The notes under the pieces are model-generated. The model did not search any database. It had not been told where the DNA came from and was given only the letters and a program-made list of their open reading frames with translations. A DNA stretch of 44,926 bases. Source: Acidobacteriaceae bacterium (lineage in GTDB: Bacteria; Acidobacteriota; Terriglobia; Terriglobales; Acidobacteriaceae). Of the stretch, positions 17,261 through 28,814 are shown in pieces. The stretch covers positions 1-44,926 of the forward strand of contig JASHOY010000429.1 of NCBI GenBank assembly GCA_030038435.1, read 5' to 3'. A program made the translations under genes and the position numbers. How positions within the stretch are numbered: the first letter of the stretch is position 1; each line of letters begins with the position of its first letter.

Positions 17261-17814
17261 CTTTCAAATCCAAATCGACGAAAACGCGCGAGCCGCTCAA
17301 TGAGACCGGCCTCTACGGTTATGCGGTCAAGGCCCTGGGCCGCCACATGCGCACGGAGGCCGAGTTGCGCCGCCTCATGCGCCAACGCGTCGAGCGCGGC
17401 GAGCGCGGCGAGTCGGTCATTGCCGCCGTCATCTCACAGCTCAAAGAAAAACGCTACCTCGACGATCAGTCCTTTGCCGAAACCTATGCCCGCCTGCGCC
17501 AGGAAAATCAGAAGCTGGGTGCGCGCCGTGTGAGCCAGGACCTGCGTCAAAAAGGGGTGCGCGGCGATCTGGTTGCCCAGACCATCGATGCCGGCTACGC
17601 GCAGACCAACGAAGAAGCCCTCGCTCGCCAGCACCTTGAACGCAAACGCATCGGCAAACCGCAAAACGAGAAGGAAACTGCGCGCGTGATGCGCCGCCTG
17701 GTGGCCGCCGGATTTTCCACCAGCGTCATCTACAAAATCCTGCGCCAGTGGGATGTGCCCGACGAAGCCCTCGCCGCGCTGGACAATGTTGCCGATGAGC
17801 CGCGCGAAGAGTAG
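17257..17814 (+). CDS. recX: Regulatory protein RecX, CTG start
   Basis: Modulates RecA filaments. The protein is all-helical with the RecX repeats: a first repeat GLYGYAVKALGRHMRTEAELRRLM, a second with LKEKRYLDDQSFAETYARLR, then GARRVSQDLRQKGV and the C-terminal RRLVAAGFSTSVIYKIL. Homology requires residues upstream of the first in-frame ATG (17347). The only good start is CTG at 17257, preceded by a perfect AGGAGG (17245-17250) 6 bases away and overlapping the TGA of the S9 peptidase gene. That gives 185 residues, typical of RecX, against 155 from the ATG. The coupling to a peptidase gene is unusual; recX usually follows recA. Confidence 0.85.
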   Translation: MTFKSKSTKTREPLNETGLYGYAVKALGRHMRTEAELRRLMRQRVERGERGESVIAAVISQLKEKRYLDDQSFAETYARLRQENQKLGARRVSQDLRQKGVRGDLVAQTIDAGYAQTNEEALARQHLERKRIGKPQNEKETARVMRRLVAAGFSTSVIYKILRQWDVPDEALAALDNVADEPREE

Positions 17815-17863
17815 CGCCGCCGTGGGCCGTTCGCTGCTGCCACCCTCAGGCTTTTGCCGCCCC

Positions 17864-18160
17864 TCAGGCTTTGGCGGCGAGAATTTCCAGCTTTTCCACG
17901 CGCGGCGGATTGGCAAACAGCTCTTCAGCCCGGGCAAAGAGCGCCTTGGCGATGGCCCCGGTGAGGTGCGCGTTGCGCCCGTCTTCATTGTGGAAGGTGT
18001 CAAAGATGCCGTATTTCGCCGGCGCCAGCTTCAGCGCATACCAGGCCGCGGTGCCGCTCTCCTGCTCGGCCAGCGGCTGGGCTGACTTCAGGAACTCCTC
18101 GACTTCCGCCTCTTTTCCCGGCCGGGCTTCCAACATCGCGAACAATGCAAGCTTTTCCAA
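17864..18160 (-). CDS. ABM-fold protein (putative quinol monooxygenase)
   Basis: A 98-residue antibiotic-biosynthesis-monooxygenase (ABM) domain protein: LALFAMLEARPGKEAEVEEFL at the start, the TAAWYALKLAPAKYGIFDTF core and HLTGAIAKALFARAEELFA. It is a dimeric ferredoxin-like fold; family members act as cofactor-free quinol or polyketide monooxygenases, but many are uncharacterised. The start is TTG at 18160, with GAGGGGG 5 bases upstream. It converges with recX and diverges from alaS. The last codons and the sequence just past the stop contain a short direct repeat (AAAGCCTGAGGG twice), a small duplication at the C-terminus. Confidence 0.8.
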   Translation of the reverse strand: MEKLALFAMLEARPGKEAEVEEFLKSAQPLAEQESGTAAWYALKLAPAKYGIFDTFHNEDGRNAHLTGAIAKALFARAEELFANPPRVEKLEILAAKA

Positions 18161-18340
18161 TGAATCCCCCTCTTTTTTGGGCGTTGCATCTGGTCAGATG
18201 CAGCCGCCGGCGAGAAAGTTACGAGTCGGGCGCCAAATTTGACCGCCGATTCACAAGCTGCCTGCAAACTGTGGCGAACGGGACCTGGCCCCAGCGGCAG
18301 GCCCGGACTGGCCATCGGCACCGGCAATTACACTAACGTC

Positions 18341-21364
<3,024 letters not shown>

Positions 21365-21763
21365 CCCTAATGCTTTTCGCTTAAGGAATCCGGTGGCACT
21401 TTGTATGAGAGCTGCAGGCGGCCACATTCTTAGGTCTGGGCTGCTGATGAAAGCGCTTGGGGCGCACGGGTCTGCGCGACCATGGAATCGGAGGGCCCTA
21501 TAGTGAAGTGAAACCACTTCCGATAAACCATCCGTCGACAGGAGGCGCACACTTTTCGGCATAGCCATAACGAGAAATATCGGAGGCAAACTGGCGTCTT
21601 GACAAAGACTCAGCGGCTTGGTCTACTTAGGCGCATTCTGAATACACTTTCTCGGCTGTACAAAGAAAGCCAAGTGCGGTTGTTGGTCTGGCTTTCGCTG
21701 GAAAGCGAAATTCACTGACCGGTCTGTGGATGGCGTGAATGTTCCAGCCGCGGAAGACACACG
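21365..21763 (+). other. Intergenic region upstream of the winged-helix membrane protein
   Basis: 399 bases without a credible gene. It holds a promoter candidate (21599-21627) and an inverted repeat downstream of it: GAAAGCCA at 21665-21672 with TGGCTTTC at 21689-21696 (8-bp arms, 16-base loop), overlapping a second small repeat CTTTC/GAAAG at 21692-21705. This would lie in the 5' untranslated leader. Confidence 0.5.
21599..21627 (+). promoter_or_regulatory. Sigma-70 promoter candidate for the 21764 gene
   Basis: A perfect -35 TTGACA (21599-21604), a 17-base spacer and a -10 TCTACT (21622-21627, four of six consensus bases), about 135 bases before the start codon. Confidence 0.5.
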
Positions 21764-23089
21764 ATGGCGGGTCCATCCATGAAGCCGGTCCTTGAATCGC
21801 CCAAGAACAGCGAGGCCCTTGAGAGTCCGCCAGAGGCCGATCTGGCCGGCCGCATGGTAGTTCTTCGCGAACTGGACAACATCCTGTCGAGCCGGTTCTT
21901 CAAAAGCGCTGACCGTTGCAAGCAATTCCTTCGCTTTGTGGTTCTCAGCAAGCTCGACGGTCACACCGACCGTCTTAAGGAACGCACGATAGGAACGGAG
22001 GTGTTTCAGCGTCCGCCCGGATATGCCACGGGGGAAGACCCGGTGGTTCGCGTCCAGGCGGGTGAAGTACGCCGCCGTCTCGAGCAGTACCACCAGGACG
22101 CGCCGCAACAGTCTCCCGTGCGCATTGAATTACCGGTGGGTTCCTACTCGCCGGTTTTTCATTGGGGAACCAGCCCAGAGGCGATGGAGCCGGGCGGTCG
22201 GACGACGCCTTCCGACAGGCCCCGCGCATCGCGGCGACTTTCGCGCCTCAAGGCGACTTCCCTTGCAGCCGGCGCGATTCTTCTTCTTTTGGGAGCTGCA
22301 GCGCTGATTCACGCCTTGCTTCGGTCCGCCGATCCCAAGGACGTGCTCGAGGTGTTTTGGGGTCCTGCAATTGCGAGTCACCAACCGATTCTTATCTGCC
22401 TTGCGAACGCTTCAAACCGTCCGACCGACGACAGCGCCCAACCTTCTTCGCAGGCCGCTTCAGAGGCGACGCAGTCCGGGGCTGCGCCGGTTAATGCTTC
22501 GCTGGCCCTTATTCCCGATGAGAACACGGCAAACGACGACTCTGCCGTTTCACCGGAGATTGTTCCCGCGGCTGACGCATCCGTTGCGGTCTCCCTGTCT
22601 GGCCTCTTTGGGCAGCTCAACCGGCCGAGCCAATTGCGCATTGGTGCGGCGGCAACATATGAAGACCTTCGCGATTTTCCGGCGGCAGTGATTGGGGGGT
22701 TCAATAACAACTGGACCATGCAGCTTGTGTCGAACCTGCATTTCGCTTTTCTTCGCGCCCAGGGACAGTACATGATTCGTGAGCAGGTTCCGGGGGGAAA
22801 GATTTGGACCACACGGCTAGGGCCGGACGGAAGGACACTGGAAGACTTCGCGATTGTCGGCCGCCTCATCGACTCCAAAACCGGTCAGTTCACAGTTACA
22901 GTAGCCGGGATTGGGCCCCGAGGAACCGAAGCGGCAGGCGAATTTGTTACTTCGTCGCGCGACCTGGAAGAAGGCCTTGCCCGGGCTCCAGCCGGCTGGC
23001 AGAACCACAATCTGGAAGTGCTGCTGCAAACCACGGTAACCGACTCGGTGGCGGGCCCACCGCATGTCATTGGGGTTTTTGCCTGGTGA
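21764..23089 (+). CDS. Winged-helix/transmembrane protein of acidobacterial type
   Basis: A 441-residue protein. Residues about 30-130 (LRELDNILSSRFFKSADRCKQFLRFVV ... RPPGYATGEDPVVRVQAGEVRRRLEQYH) form a helical DNA-binding-like domain found at the N-terminus of many Acidobacteriota proteins, often labelled adenylate cyclase or winged-helix protein on weak grounds. One membrane helix follows near residues 162-186, then a large extracytoplasmic part. The layout resembles a ToxR/CadC-like one-component sensor: DNA-binding domain inside, sensor outside. The ATG has GGAAG upstream. The TPR gene follows 194 bases later on the same strand. Function unproven. Confidence 0.65.
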   Translation: MAGPSMKPVLESPKNSEALESPPEADLAGRMVVLRELDNILSSRFFKSADRCKQFLRFVVLSKLDGHTDRLKERTIGTEVFQRPPGYATGEDPVVRVQAGEVRRRLEQYHQDAPQQSPVRIELPVGSYSPVFHWGTSPEAMEPGGRTTPSDRPRASRRLSRLKATSLAAGAILLLLGAAALIHALLRSADPKDVLEVFWGPAIASHQPILICLANASNRPTDDSAQPSSQAASEATQSGAAPVNASLALIPDENTANDDSAVSPEIVPAADASVAVSLSGLFGQLNRPSQLRIGAAATYEDLRDFPAAVIGGFNNNWTMQLVSNLHFAFLRAQGQYMIREQVPGGKIWTTRLGPDGRTLEDFAIVGRLIDSKTGQFTVTVAGIGPRGTEAAGEFVTSSRDLEEGLARAPAGWQNHNLEVLLQTTVTDSVAGPPHVIGVFAW

Positions 23090-23283
23090 ATCGCAATAGA
23101 CAGGTTAGCGGTAACAGCTCAAGTCGCAGCGTCTTCAACCTGATCAGGGAAACAAGCGGCGGCCAGCCGCGCGGCAGCCGATGGATCTGGCGCGCCAATC
23201 GGAATATGACCGGGGACCCGACCACGCAAAGAACGCGCCCCGTGCGGGTTGCGGCTTTAGAAACACAGTGGAGTTTGTCACGA

Positions 23284-24771
23284 ATGTTTGCACCGAAGTT
23301 AGTGGCGACAATCGTTTTGGCCGCGACGTTCTCAGCACGGGCGCAAAGCGGCGGTGTTTCCATTTCTGCCATTGAATCACTCATCCGTGCACAGCAATTC
23401 GATCAAGCCCTAAGTGCGCTAAGAACGGCACTGCGCCAACACCCGGATAATTACGAGCTGTGGACGCTTGACGGCATTTGCTTTGCCATGCAGGGAAATG
23501 ACAGTCCTGCTCTGGCGGCTTTCAACCATGCGCTAAGTATTTCGCCCGATTACTCACCGGCGCTTAAAGGTGAAGTGCAACTTCTCTACCGGACAGGAGA
23601 CCAGCGCGCAATTCCGCTGCTGGAAAGACTGCTGAAATCAGATCCGGACGACACCACCGCACACGAGATGCTTGCCACGCTCGAAGCGCGCCGAGGCGAC
23701 TGCAGGGATGCTGTGTCTCAGTTCGCTTTCAGCAAAGGAGCGATCGCCAACCATCCCGACTCGCTGCAAGCCTATGGCTATTGTCTTTTCAAACTCGGGC
23801 AGACCGTCGATGCAATTCCCGTTTTCCGCCAGCTCATTCCGCTTCTTCCCGGCAGCACCTTTGCGAGCTACGACCTCGCCGTGCTTCTTTTCTCTACACA
23901 CGACAACAAAGGGGCCATCGAAACGCTTGAACCTTTCTTGACCCCCGATCAGAGAAATGCTGACCTTCTCAGTCTGGCGTCGCAGGCATATGAGGCCATT
24001 GGCGACACGCCCAAAGCTGTGACACTGCAGCGGCAGGCGATCATTGCCGATCCGAACGAGGCTACGAATTATGTTCTGTTCGCGGTTCTTTGTCTGACTC
24101 ATGATTCCTTCAAGGTGGGAATCGACATGCTCAATGCCGGGCTCGAACGGGTCCCCGGTAACTCGTCCCTCTATCGCTCCCGCGGCGTGCTTTATGTGCA
24201 GTTAGGAGACTACGACCGGGCACAAGCGGATTTCAAAATGGCGGAGCAGCTCGATTCCGCACACAGCATCAGTATTTATGCCGGCGACCTCGCCACGCTT
24301 GAACGAGACAACCCCAACCTTGCGCTTGCCCATGTGCGCGAGCAACTGAAACATCGCCCGCAGGACCCCCTGCTGCATCTCTTGCTGGCCCAATTACTCA
24401 TGATGAAAGGGCCAAATCCGCAGAGCCCGGCATTCCACGAGGCCATGCAGAATGCTATGGCAGCAGCCAGGATCGAGCCCGACCTCATTGACGCACACAA
24501 TCAGTTGGCGGGCATGTATATGAACCTGGGCGAATACAGCCTTGCCGTCAAGGAGTGCCGAACGGCTCTGCACTACGACCCCTCCAATGAAACCGCGCTG
24601 TATCACCTCATCCTGTCGTTTCGTCATACGGGTGAGGATGAAAATTTGCCGTCGCTGGTCAAGCGACTGGCCGAACTGCACGAGCAGTCCAGGCAGCGCG
24701 AATCGGATCGCAAGCGGTTCCAACTCGTGGAGGCGCCCAGTTCAAAAACCCAATCGGGTACGACACAGTGA
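23284..24771 (+). CDS. Exported TPR-repeat protein
   Basis: A 495-residue protein: signal peptide (MFAPKLVATIVLAATFSARA), then TPR repeats nearly end to end (e.g. LIRAQQFDQALSALRTALRQ, GICFAMQGNDSPALAAFNHA, GVLYVQLGDYDRAQADFKMA, AGMYMNLGEYSLAVKECRTA). It is probably a periplasmic scaffold. The frame is open back to 22804, but that part overlaps the preceding gene; the ATG at 23284 is supported by the signal peptide and a GGAG 10 bases upstream. It probably forms an operon with the winged-helix membrane protein, whose extracytoplasmic part it could contact; that is a guess from position. Confidence 0.75.
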   Translation: MFAPKLVATIVLAATFSARAQSGGVSISAIESLIRAQQFDQALSALRTALRQHPDNYELWTLDGICFAMQGNDSPALAAFNHALSISPDYSPALKGEVQLLYRTGDQRAIPLLERLLKSDPDDTTAHEMLATLEARRGDCRDAVSQFAFSKGAIANHPDSLQAYGYCLFKLGQTVDAIPVFRQLIPLLPGSTFASYDLAVLLFSTHDNKGAIETLEPFLTPDQRNADLLSLASQAYEAIGDTPKAVTLQRQAIIADPNEATNYVLFAVLCLTHDSFKVGIDMLNAGLERVPGNSSLYRSRGVLYVQLGDYDRAQADFKMAEQLDSAHSISIYAGDLATLERDNPNLALAHVREQLKHRPQDPLLHLLLAQLLMMKGPNPQSPAFHEAMQNAMAAARIEPDLIDAHNQLAGMYMNLGEYSLAVKECRTALHYDPSNETALYHLILSFRHTGEDENLPSLVKRLAELHEQSRQRESDRKRFQLVEAPSSKTQSGTTQ

Positions 24772-24902
24772 GAGACGAGACCTTGACCGGGTAAGGAAAG
24801 CTGAGTCTGATCCGGTGAAGATGTTCACCCAACTTCCGCTATCGGAATTCAGGCCGCTTCCAATCAGATAAGGCGCAAACGCTTCCGGTGCTGCATCATC
24901 GA

Positions 24903-25565
24903 TTATTTCGCCGTGCGGCGGCTCTTAATCTCATTCAGCAGAACTTCGACCTTATCGGAACTCTCAAGTGCGCGAAAGCTGTCCTCCAGCGATTCCGGAG
25001 TCAAGACTTCGCTGGCCGCCGCATTCTCCGCTACTTTCACGTGGACTCTGCTTTTCATCCGATTGAGCGTATTCTCCTGTTTGGTTCCCACCTCCTGCCG
25101 GGCTTTGGTCGCGCGACCTACGACTTTGGCGCGGCGATGCTCGGCGATGAGCATTTCGCAGTGAGCGCGTGTTTCATTGAGCTTCTGCTCGAGCTTGCGC
25201 AGCGCCTGTCGCAGGTTGTCGGCCTCGTGCTTCTGGTCTTCCGCCTGGGCGGCAAATCCCGCTACAAGCTGCTCGTGGCTCAGCGCACGTTCGAGTGCGG
25301 CCCGTGCCAGGTCATCGCGGCTTTTGTCGACGGCAAGTTCCGCCTTGCGCCGCCAGTCGGCCGACTCCGCTTCATGCTCGGCGCGCTTTTTTGCCAGCAA
25401 GTGCTCGTCGGCGACGGCGACGGCCACCTGCGTCTTCACCTGCATGATCTGGTTCTCCATGTCGAGGACGATCTGTTTCAGCATTCGCTCCGGATCTTCC
25501 GCTTTCTCCACCAGGTCATTCAAATTGGCCCGAAGCAGTGTGCTCACTCTCTCAAGCAGTGCCAT
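24903..25565 (-). CDS. pspA: Phage shock protein A / IM30 family
   Basis: A peripheral membrane protein of the ESCRT-III-like PspA/Vipp1 family that coats and stabilises stressed inner membrane. Its 220 residues are almost entirely coiled coil, starting with the amphipathic helix MALLERVSTLLRANLNDLVEKAEDPERML and continuing with DMENQIMQVKTQVA and LRKLEQKLNETRAHCEML. The length is typical. The ATG has AAGGAG upstream. It is the last gene of the same-strand set XRE regulator, NfeD-like, flotillin, pspA, with 156 bases between it and flotillin. No pspF, pspB or pspC is seen, so control is not of the enterobacterial kind. Confidence 0.93.
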   Translation of the reverse strand: MALLERVSTLLRANLNDLVEKAEDPERMLKQIVLDMENQIMQVKTQVAVAVADEHLLAKKRAEHEAESADWRRKAELAVDKSRDDLARAALERALSHEQLVAGFAAQAEDQKHEADNLRQALRKLEQKLNETRAHCEMLIAEHRRAKVVGRATKARQEVGTKQENTLNRMKSRVHVKVAENAAASEVLTPESLEDSFRALESSDKVEVLLNEIKSRRTAK

Positions 25566-25721
25566 AGTTTCTCCTTTTCTTCCGCTCTTCAGCTTCGAGC
25601 CCAGACTGCATCGGCGCAGCGGAGTTCGAAGGCCAGCTTCCGATCACCAAGTTGGCGTCCCAGGCTCTGTCGGCGGAACCTGGAACGCGCAGTCTATGTA
25701 AACCATGCCAGGTGCAGAGAT

Positions 25722-27134
25722 CTAGCTGTCGCCCTTTGGCTGGATCGCCTTCACGCTGGCCATCAGTTGTTTGATGTCCATACCGCTGAGGGCCTCAAAA
25801 AGAGCAGGCACCTGGGCGGCGATTTTCGTCATGTCGCCGGTGATCTTGTTCACCCCGGCGGCATCTCCATCTCCGGTTGAGACCACGGTGATCTTGTCCA
25901 CTTTCGCCAGAGGCTCTGCCATGGCGCGCACCACGTCTGCCATGTTGGTAAGCAGGCGATCGACCACGGCAGCCTGGTTCCACTGCTGGTAAGCCTCGGC
26001 TTTCACCTGCATGGCTTTGGCTTCGGCTTCGCCTTTCTGGAAGATGACCGCGGCCTCCGCTTCGCCCTGCTGGCGGATCGCCACAGCCTGGCCATCCGCT
26101 TCGGTGGTCAGCTTGGTTCTCTGCGCGCCGGCCAGGGTCTCAATACGCTGGCGCTCGATCTCGGCCGCTTTCAGTACTGTAGCGATCAGTTCTCTTTCAT
26201 GGCGCTGGATCTCCGCCTCCTGCACCTTGATCTGGCCTTCCTTTTCGACCTGCTGCACCTTAACCTGTTCCGCGATAACCTGCTGCTGCATGACGTTGGT
26301 TTGCAGTTCGTATGCCTTGTCGGCCTGCGCCTGCTGGCGTTTGCTTAGCTCGGTGTATTCGGCTTTCTTAATATCCAGGTCGCGCTGTGCTTCAGCTTGG
26401 CGGGTGAGCGAAGCGGTTTGGGCAATCACGCGGTCTTGGTCAGCCTGCGCTTCGGCAACCGCCGCTTCGCGCTTGGCATTGGCGCGCTGAATCGCGGTGT
26501 CGCGTTCGGCTTCGGCCGTGGCCACATCGGCATCGCGCCGGATGCGCGCTATATCTGGCCGGCCCATGTTGGAGATGTACTCGTTCTTGTCGCGAACTTC
26601 CTTGATGGTGAAGGAAATCACCTCCAGACCCATCTTGCTCATGTCATCGGCGCAGGTGGATCGCATACGATCGCCAACCATCTCCGGCTCTTTCACAATC
26701 TGCTCCACGGTCAATTGTCCGATGATGCCCCGCAGGTGGCCTTCCATCACCAGACGGATGAGCGCCTCGCGTTCCTGGGGAGTCTTGGTGAGAAACTGCT
26801 CCGCAGCAGTCAGGATGGACGCCTGATCGCTGCGCACCTTGATCTGCGCTACGGCTTCGACGGTAACGGCCACGCCCTGCCTGGTATAGAGATCCTGTTG
26901 CGGAGCCACATCGAAGCTCATCAGCTCAAGGCTCAGCTCGCGGCAGTTCTCGACCATGGGGAAAATTACCGTGCCGTGTCCCTTGATCACCCTGGGCCCG
27001 CGAAACCCATAAACGATCAGCGCCTCGTGGGGACCGGCCTTGCGATACATGCGCGCCAGAATACCCAGCACGAAAATGAGCGCCAGTACTCCCAACCCCA
27101 CAAACACAACCACGTCGTTGCTCAGCAAGTTCAT
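25722..27134 (-). CDS. Flotillin-like protein (FloT/YqiK family)
   Basis: A membrane-microdomain scaffold of the SPFH superfamily. An N-terminal membrane helix (VVVFVGLGVLALIFVLGILARM) is followed by the SPFH/PHB domain (about 35-200, with AVTVEAVAQIKVRSD and LRGIIGQLTVEQIVKEPE) and a long Glu/Ala-rich coiled coil (about 200-390) typical of flotillins (e.g. EGEAEAKAMQVKAEAYQQW). The protein has 470 residues. It lies 126 bases downstream of an NfeD/YqiJ-like gene and upstream of pspA. NfeD-type partners are regularly encoded beside flotillins (B. subtilis yuaF-floT, E. coli yqiJ-yqiK), which supports a membrane-integrity complex. Confidence 0.93.
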   Translation of the reverse strand: MNLLSNDVVVFVGLGVLALIFVLGILARMYRKAGPHEALIVYGFRGPRVIKGHGTVIFPMVENCRELSLELMSFDVAPQQDLYTRQGVAVTVEAVAQIKVRSDQASILTAAEQFLTKTPQEREALIRLVMEGHLRGIIGQLTVEQIVKEPEMVGDRMRSTCADDMSKMGLEVISFTIKEVRDKNEYISNMGRPDIARIRRDADVATAEAERDTAIQRANAKREAAVAEAQADQDRVIAQTASLTRQAEAQRDLDIKKAEYTELSKRQQAQADKAYELQTNVMQQQVIAEQVKVQQVEKEGQIKVQEAEIQRHERELIATVLKAAEIERQRIETLAGAQRTKLTTEADGQAVAIRQQGEAEAAVIFQKGEAEAKAMQVKAEAYQQWNQAAVVDRLLTNMADVVRAMAEPLAKVDKITVVSTGDGDAAGVNKITGDMTKIAAQVPALFEALSGMDIKQLMASVKAIQPKGDS

Positions 27135-27260
27135 TGCGTTGCCGATCCTTTCTCCCGGGACAGTACGGTTGATGATTCGATGTTTTGAGCCGGCGTTGCC
27201 GGTCGTAAATCAACCTGCGGGTCCGTGGATGTCGTCACATCGGTGTCATTCTTGATGCAT

Positions 27261-27959
27261 TCATTTCAGACCTCCAGTTACTTCCGGCCGCGACGCCGAA
27301 CCGGGAAGAAGTTGCTCATCGGTTCCGCTTCCGGCATCCAGTTCAACCTCTTCCCATCGCCGCACATAAGCGATCCCTTTTTCATATCGGACGACAAAAA
27401 CTTCTTTCTCTTTGCCAATCGGATTGCCATCCTCGGAACGCGCCGGAGCGGAGCAACGCGCGCCGAGCTGTTCATAGACAACCTCTCCGGTCCCTCCGGC
27501 GTGAATGGCGCAGGATATTTTTCCCACGGCGCCGACGACTTCGGTTTCCTCCGCGCTCAGCTCGTGCTCATGGGGCAGCATCACTTTGGCCCAGAACAGG
27601 AATACAATCGCGCCGCCGAGGAGGCCGCAGATGATTGCCAGACCCAGCACCACCGCGGCAAGGAATCGGCCGTGGCGAGTCAACAGGTATCCTGCGGCAC
27701 CGAACCAGCAGAGAAAGATCATGATCGAGAACGTGTTCCACCAGGGAACCGTCGAAGACCCGCGCATCACTCCACGGGCCGCTCCGCCTGGCGCCTGGGG
27801 GAGGCGAGCAGCCTGGGGCAGATGGCCAATGTGTGGTAGGTGCGCCGGATGCGGCACGTGCAGATGGCTGCCAAAGCGTCCCATTCCGCCCAGCAGCGAA
27901 ACCGCGCTGAGTAGCAATCCGATCAGAAAACATGCGAGGTAGAAATTTTCCCAGGTCAT
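27261..27959 (-). CDS. NfeD/YqiJ-like membrane protein
   Basis: A 232-residue protein with three membrane helices (about 6-26, 74-93 and 99-123) and a C-terminal soluble domain of about 100 residues that reads like the OB-fold of NfeD/YqiJ proteins (VGAVGKISCAIHAGGTGEVVYEQ, EVFVVRYEKGIAYVRRWEEVEL). Between helices 1 and 2 lies a His/Pro-rich loop, SHLHVPHPAHLPHIGHLPQ, which is unusual and might bind a metal. The ATG overlaps the TGA of the XRE regulator (ATGA), so it is translationally coupled to it; flotillin follows. Family assignment rests on topology and neighbours as much as on sequence. Confidence 0.75.
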   Translation of the reverse strand: MTWENFYLACFLIGLLLSAVSLLGGMGRFGSHLHVPHPAHLPHIGHLPQAARLPQAPGGAARGVMRGSSTVPWWNTFSIMIFLCWFGAAGYLLTRHGRFLAAVVLGLAIICGLLGGAIVFLFWAKVMLPHEHELSAEETEVVGAVGKISCAIHAGGTGEVVYEQLGARCSAPARSEDGNPIGKEKEVFVVRYEKGIAYVRRWEEVELDAGSGTDEQLLPGSASRPEVTGGLK

Positions 27960-28486
27960 TTGACCGCCCCCTGTTTCCGTGTACCAACCCGGTGTCCAAC
28001 CCGGTTGGCGGCCTGCTCGGGCTTGGGCCGCAGGACTTCAGTCAGCCGCGGCACCAGCCCCGGCGTCTCCAGTATGGATTCGAGCAGGAGCAGACACTCG
28101 CGCGAGTGTTCGTGCCGGGCGAGCGTGAGCAGCGCCTGTTCCAGCTCTGGATCGCGGCTGAAACGCTCCGCACCGGAAATCAGCCACAGATCGAGTTTGT
28201 TTTCGAGGTGGCGCAGCTCGCTCTGTAACTCCGGCGAGTAACCTTCCGGGTCGCTGACGAGATATCCAGGATGAATTTTGAAAAACCTGGCCAGAAGCTG
28301 GCGCGTGGTGTTGGTCAGGTGGGGACGCGCCCCGCCTTCCAGCTGCGATAAATAACTCTGGCTGAGCCGCGAACCGGTTTCAGCCTCGATGGCGCGCACC
28401 AGTTCCTGCTGCGTCATGGCGCGGTCCAATCCGCGCAGGCTTCCCTCCACCTCGCGAAGGTAACGGATTTTGTCGCCCAATGTCAT
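27956..28486 (-). CDS. XRE-family transcriptional regulator
   Basis: A 176-residue protein with an N-terminal helix-turn-helix of the Cro/CI (XRE) type: LGDKIRYLREVEG, TQQELVRAI, LSQSYLSQLEGGARPHLTN. The C-terminal half (about 80-176) is helical, with no recognised ligand domain. It is the first gene of the NfeD-flotillin-pspA set and overlaps the next gene by four bases. A 28-bp palindrome containing the likely -10 box lies 43 bases before its start, so autoregulation of the whole operon is the simplest reading. Confidence 0.85.
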   Translation of the reverse strand: MTLGDKIRYLREVEGSLRGLDRAMTQQELVRAIEAETGSRLSQSYLSQLEGGARPHLTNTTRQLLARFFKIHPGYLVSDPEGYSPELQSELRHLENKLDLWLISGAERFSRDPELEQALLTLARHEHSRECLLLLESILETPGLVPRLTEVLRPKPEQAANRVGHRVGTRKQGAVK

Positions 28487-28814
28487 TGGTGAGACCCGGC
28501 TCTGTGCAGGCGCTATCCCGCTCCATCACAGATTGCGATAATTATATCGCAATCTGCGATAAAAGAAAGAAAAAAAATTGGCCTGTGGAAAGCGCGGTTT
28601 TTCAGCCGACGGAGTGGAGAGTGAGGTCGACTCAGATGGCCTTCGCCGCGAGAATTGTCAAGTCCATATCGTTGCTCAACCTGGCATTCTTCTATTCATT
28701 GAACGGTGCGTCATTTTCGGAAGGTACTTCTAACCACAACGCTTGATCGGCAGGCGAAACACGCTGGATGGGCGCGGGCGGTCTTCTCGCAAAGTTCCGG
28801 ACCCGCGAAACCGG
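28487..28814. other. Intergenic region between the XRE regulator and the GH5-like gene
   Basis: 328 bases. It holds the palindromic operator/promoter of the XRE operon (28529-28556) next to an A/T-rich run (28561-28578). A short plus-strand frame (28480-28746) has no family resemblance and is not called. Nothing else was recognised. Confidence 0.5.
28529..28556 (-). promoter_or_regulatory. Palindromic operator overlapping the -10 box of the XRE/flotillin operon
   Basis: Perfect 11-bp inverted repeat: CAGATTGCGAT (28529-28539), 6-base spacer, ATCGCAATCTG (28546-28556). Read on the minus strand, a perfect TATAAT (28541-28546) sits in the centre, so a bound dimer would cover the promoter. A further half-site TGCGAT follows at 28555-28560. 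The -35 region is weak and T-rich. Confidence 0.75.

Noticed and set aside
22804..23283. Extended N-terminus of the TPR protein at 23284
   Set aside because: It overlaps the preceding winged-helix gene in another frame, and the signal peptide begins at the ATG at 23284.
28480..28746. 88-codon plus-strand frame between the XRE and GH5-like genes
   Set aside because: It overlaps the operator and the start of the XRE gene, with no ribosome-binding site or family resemblance.
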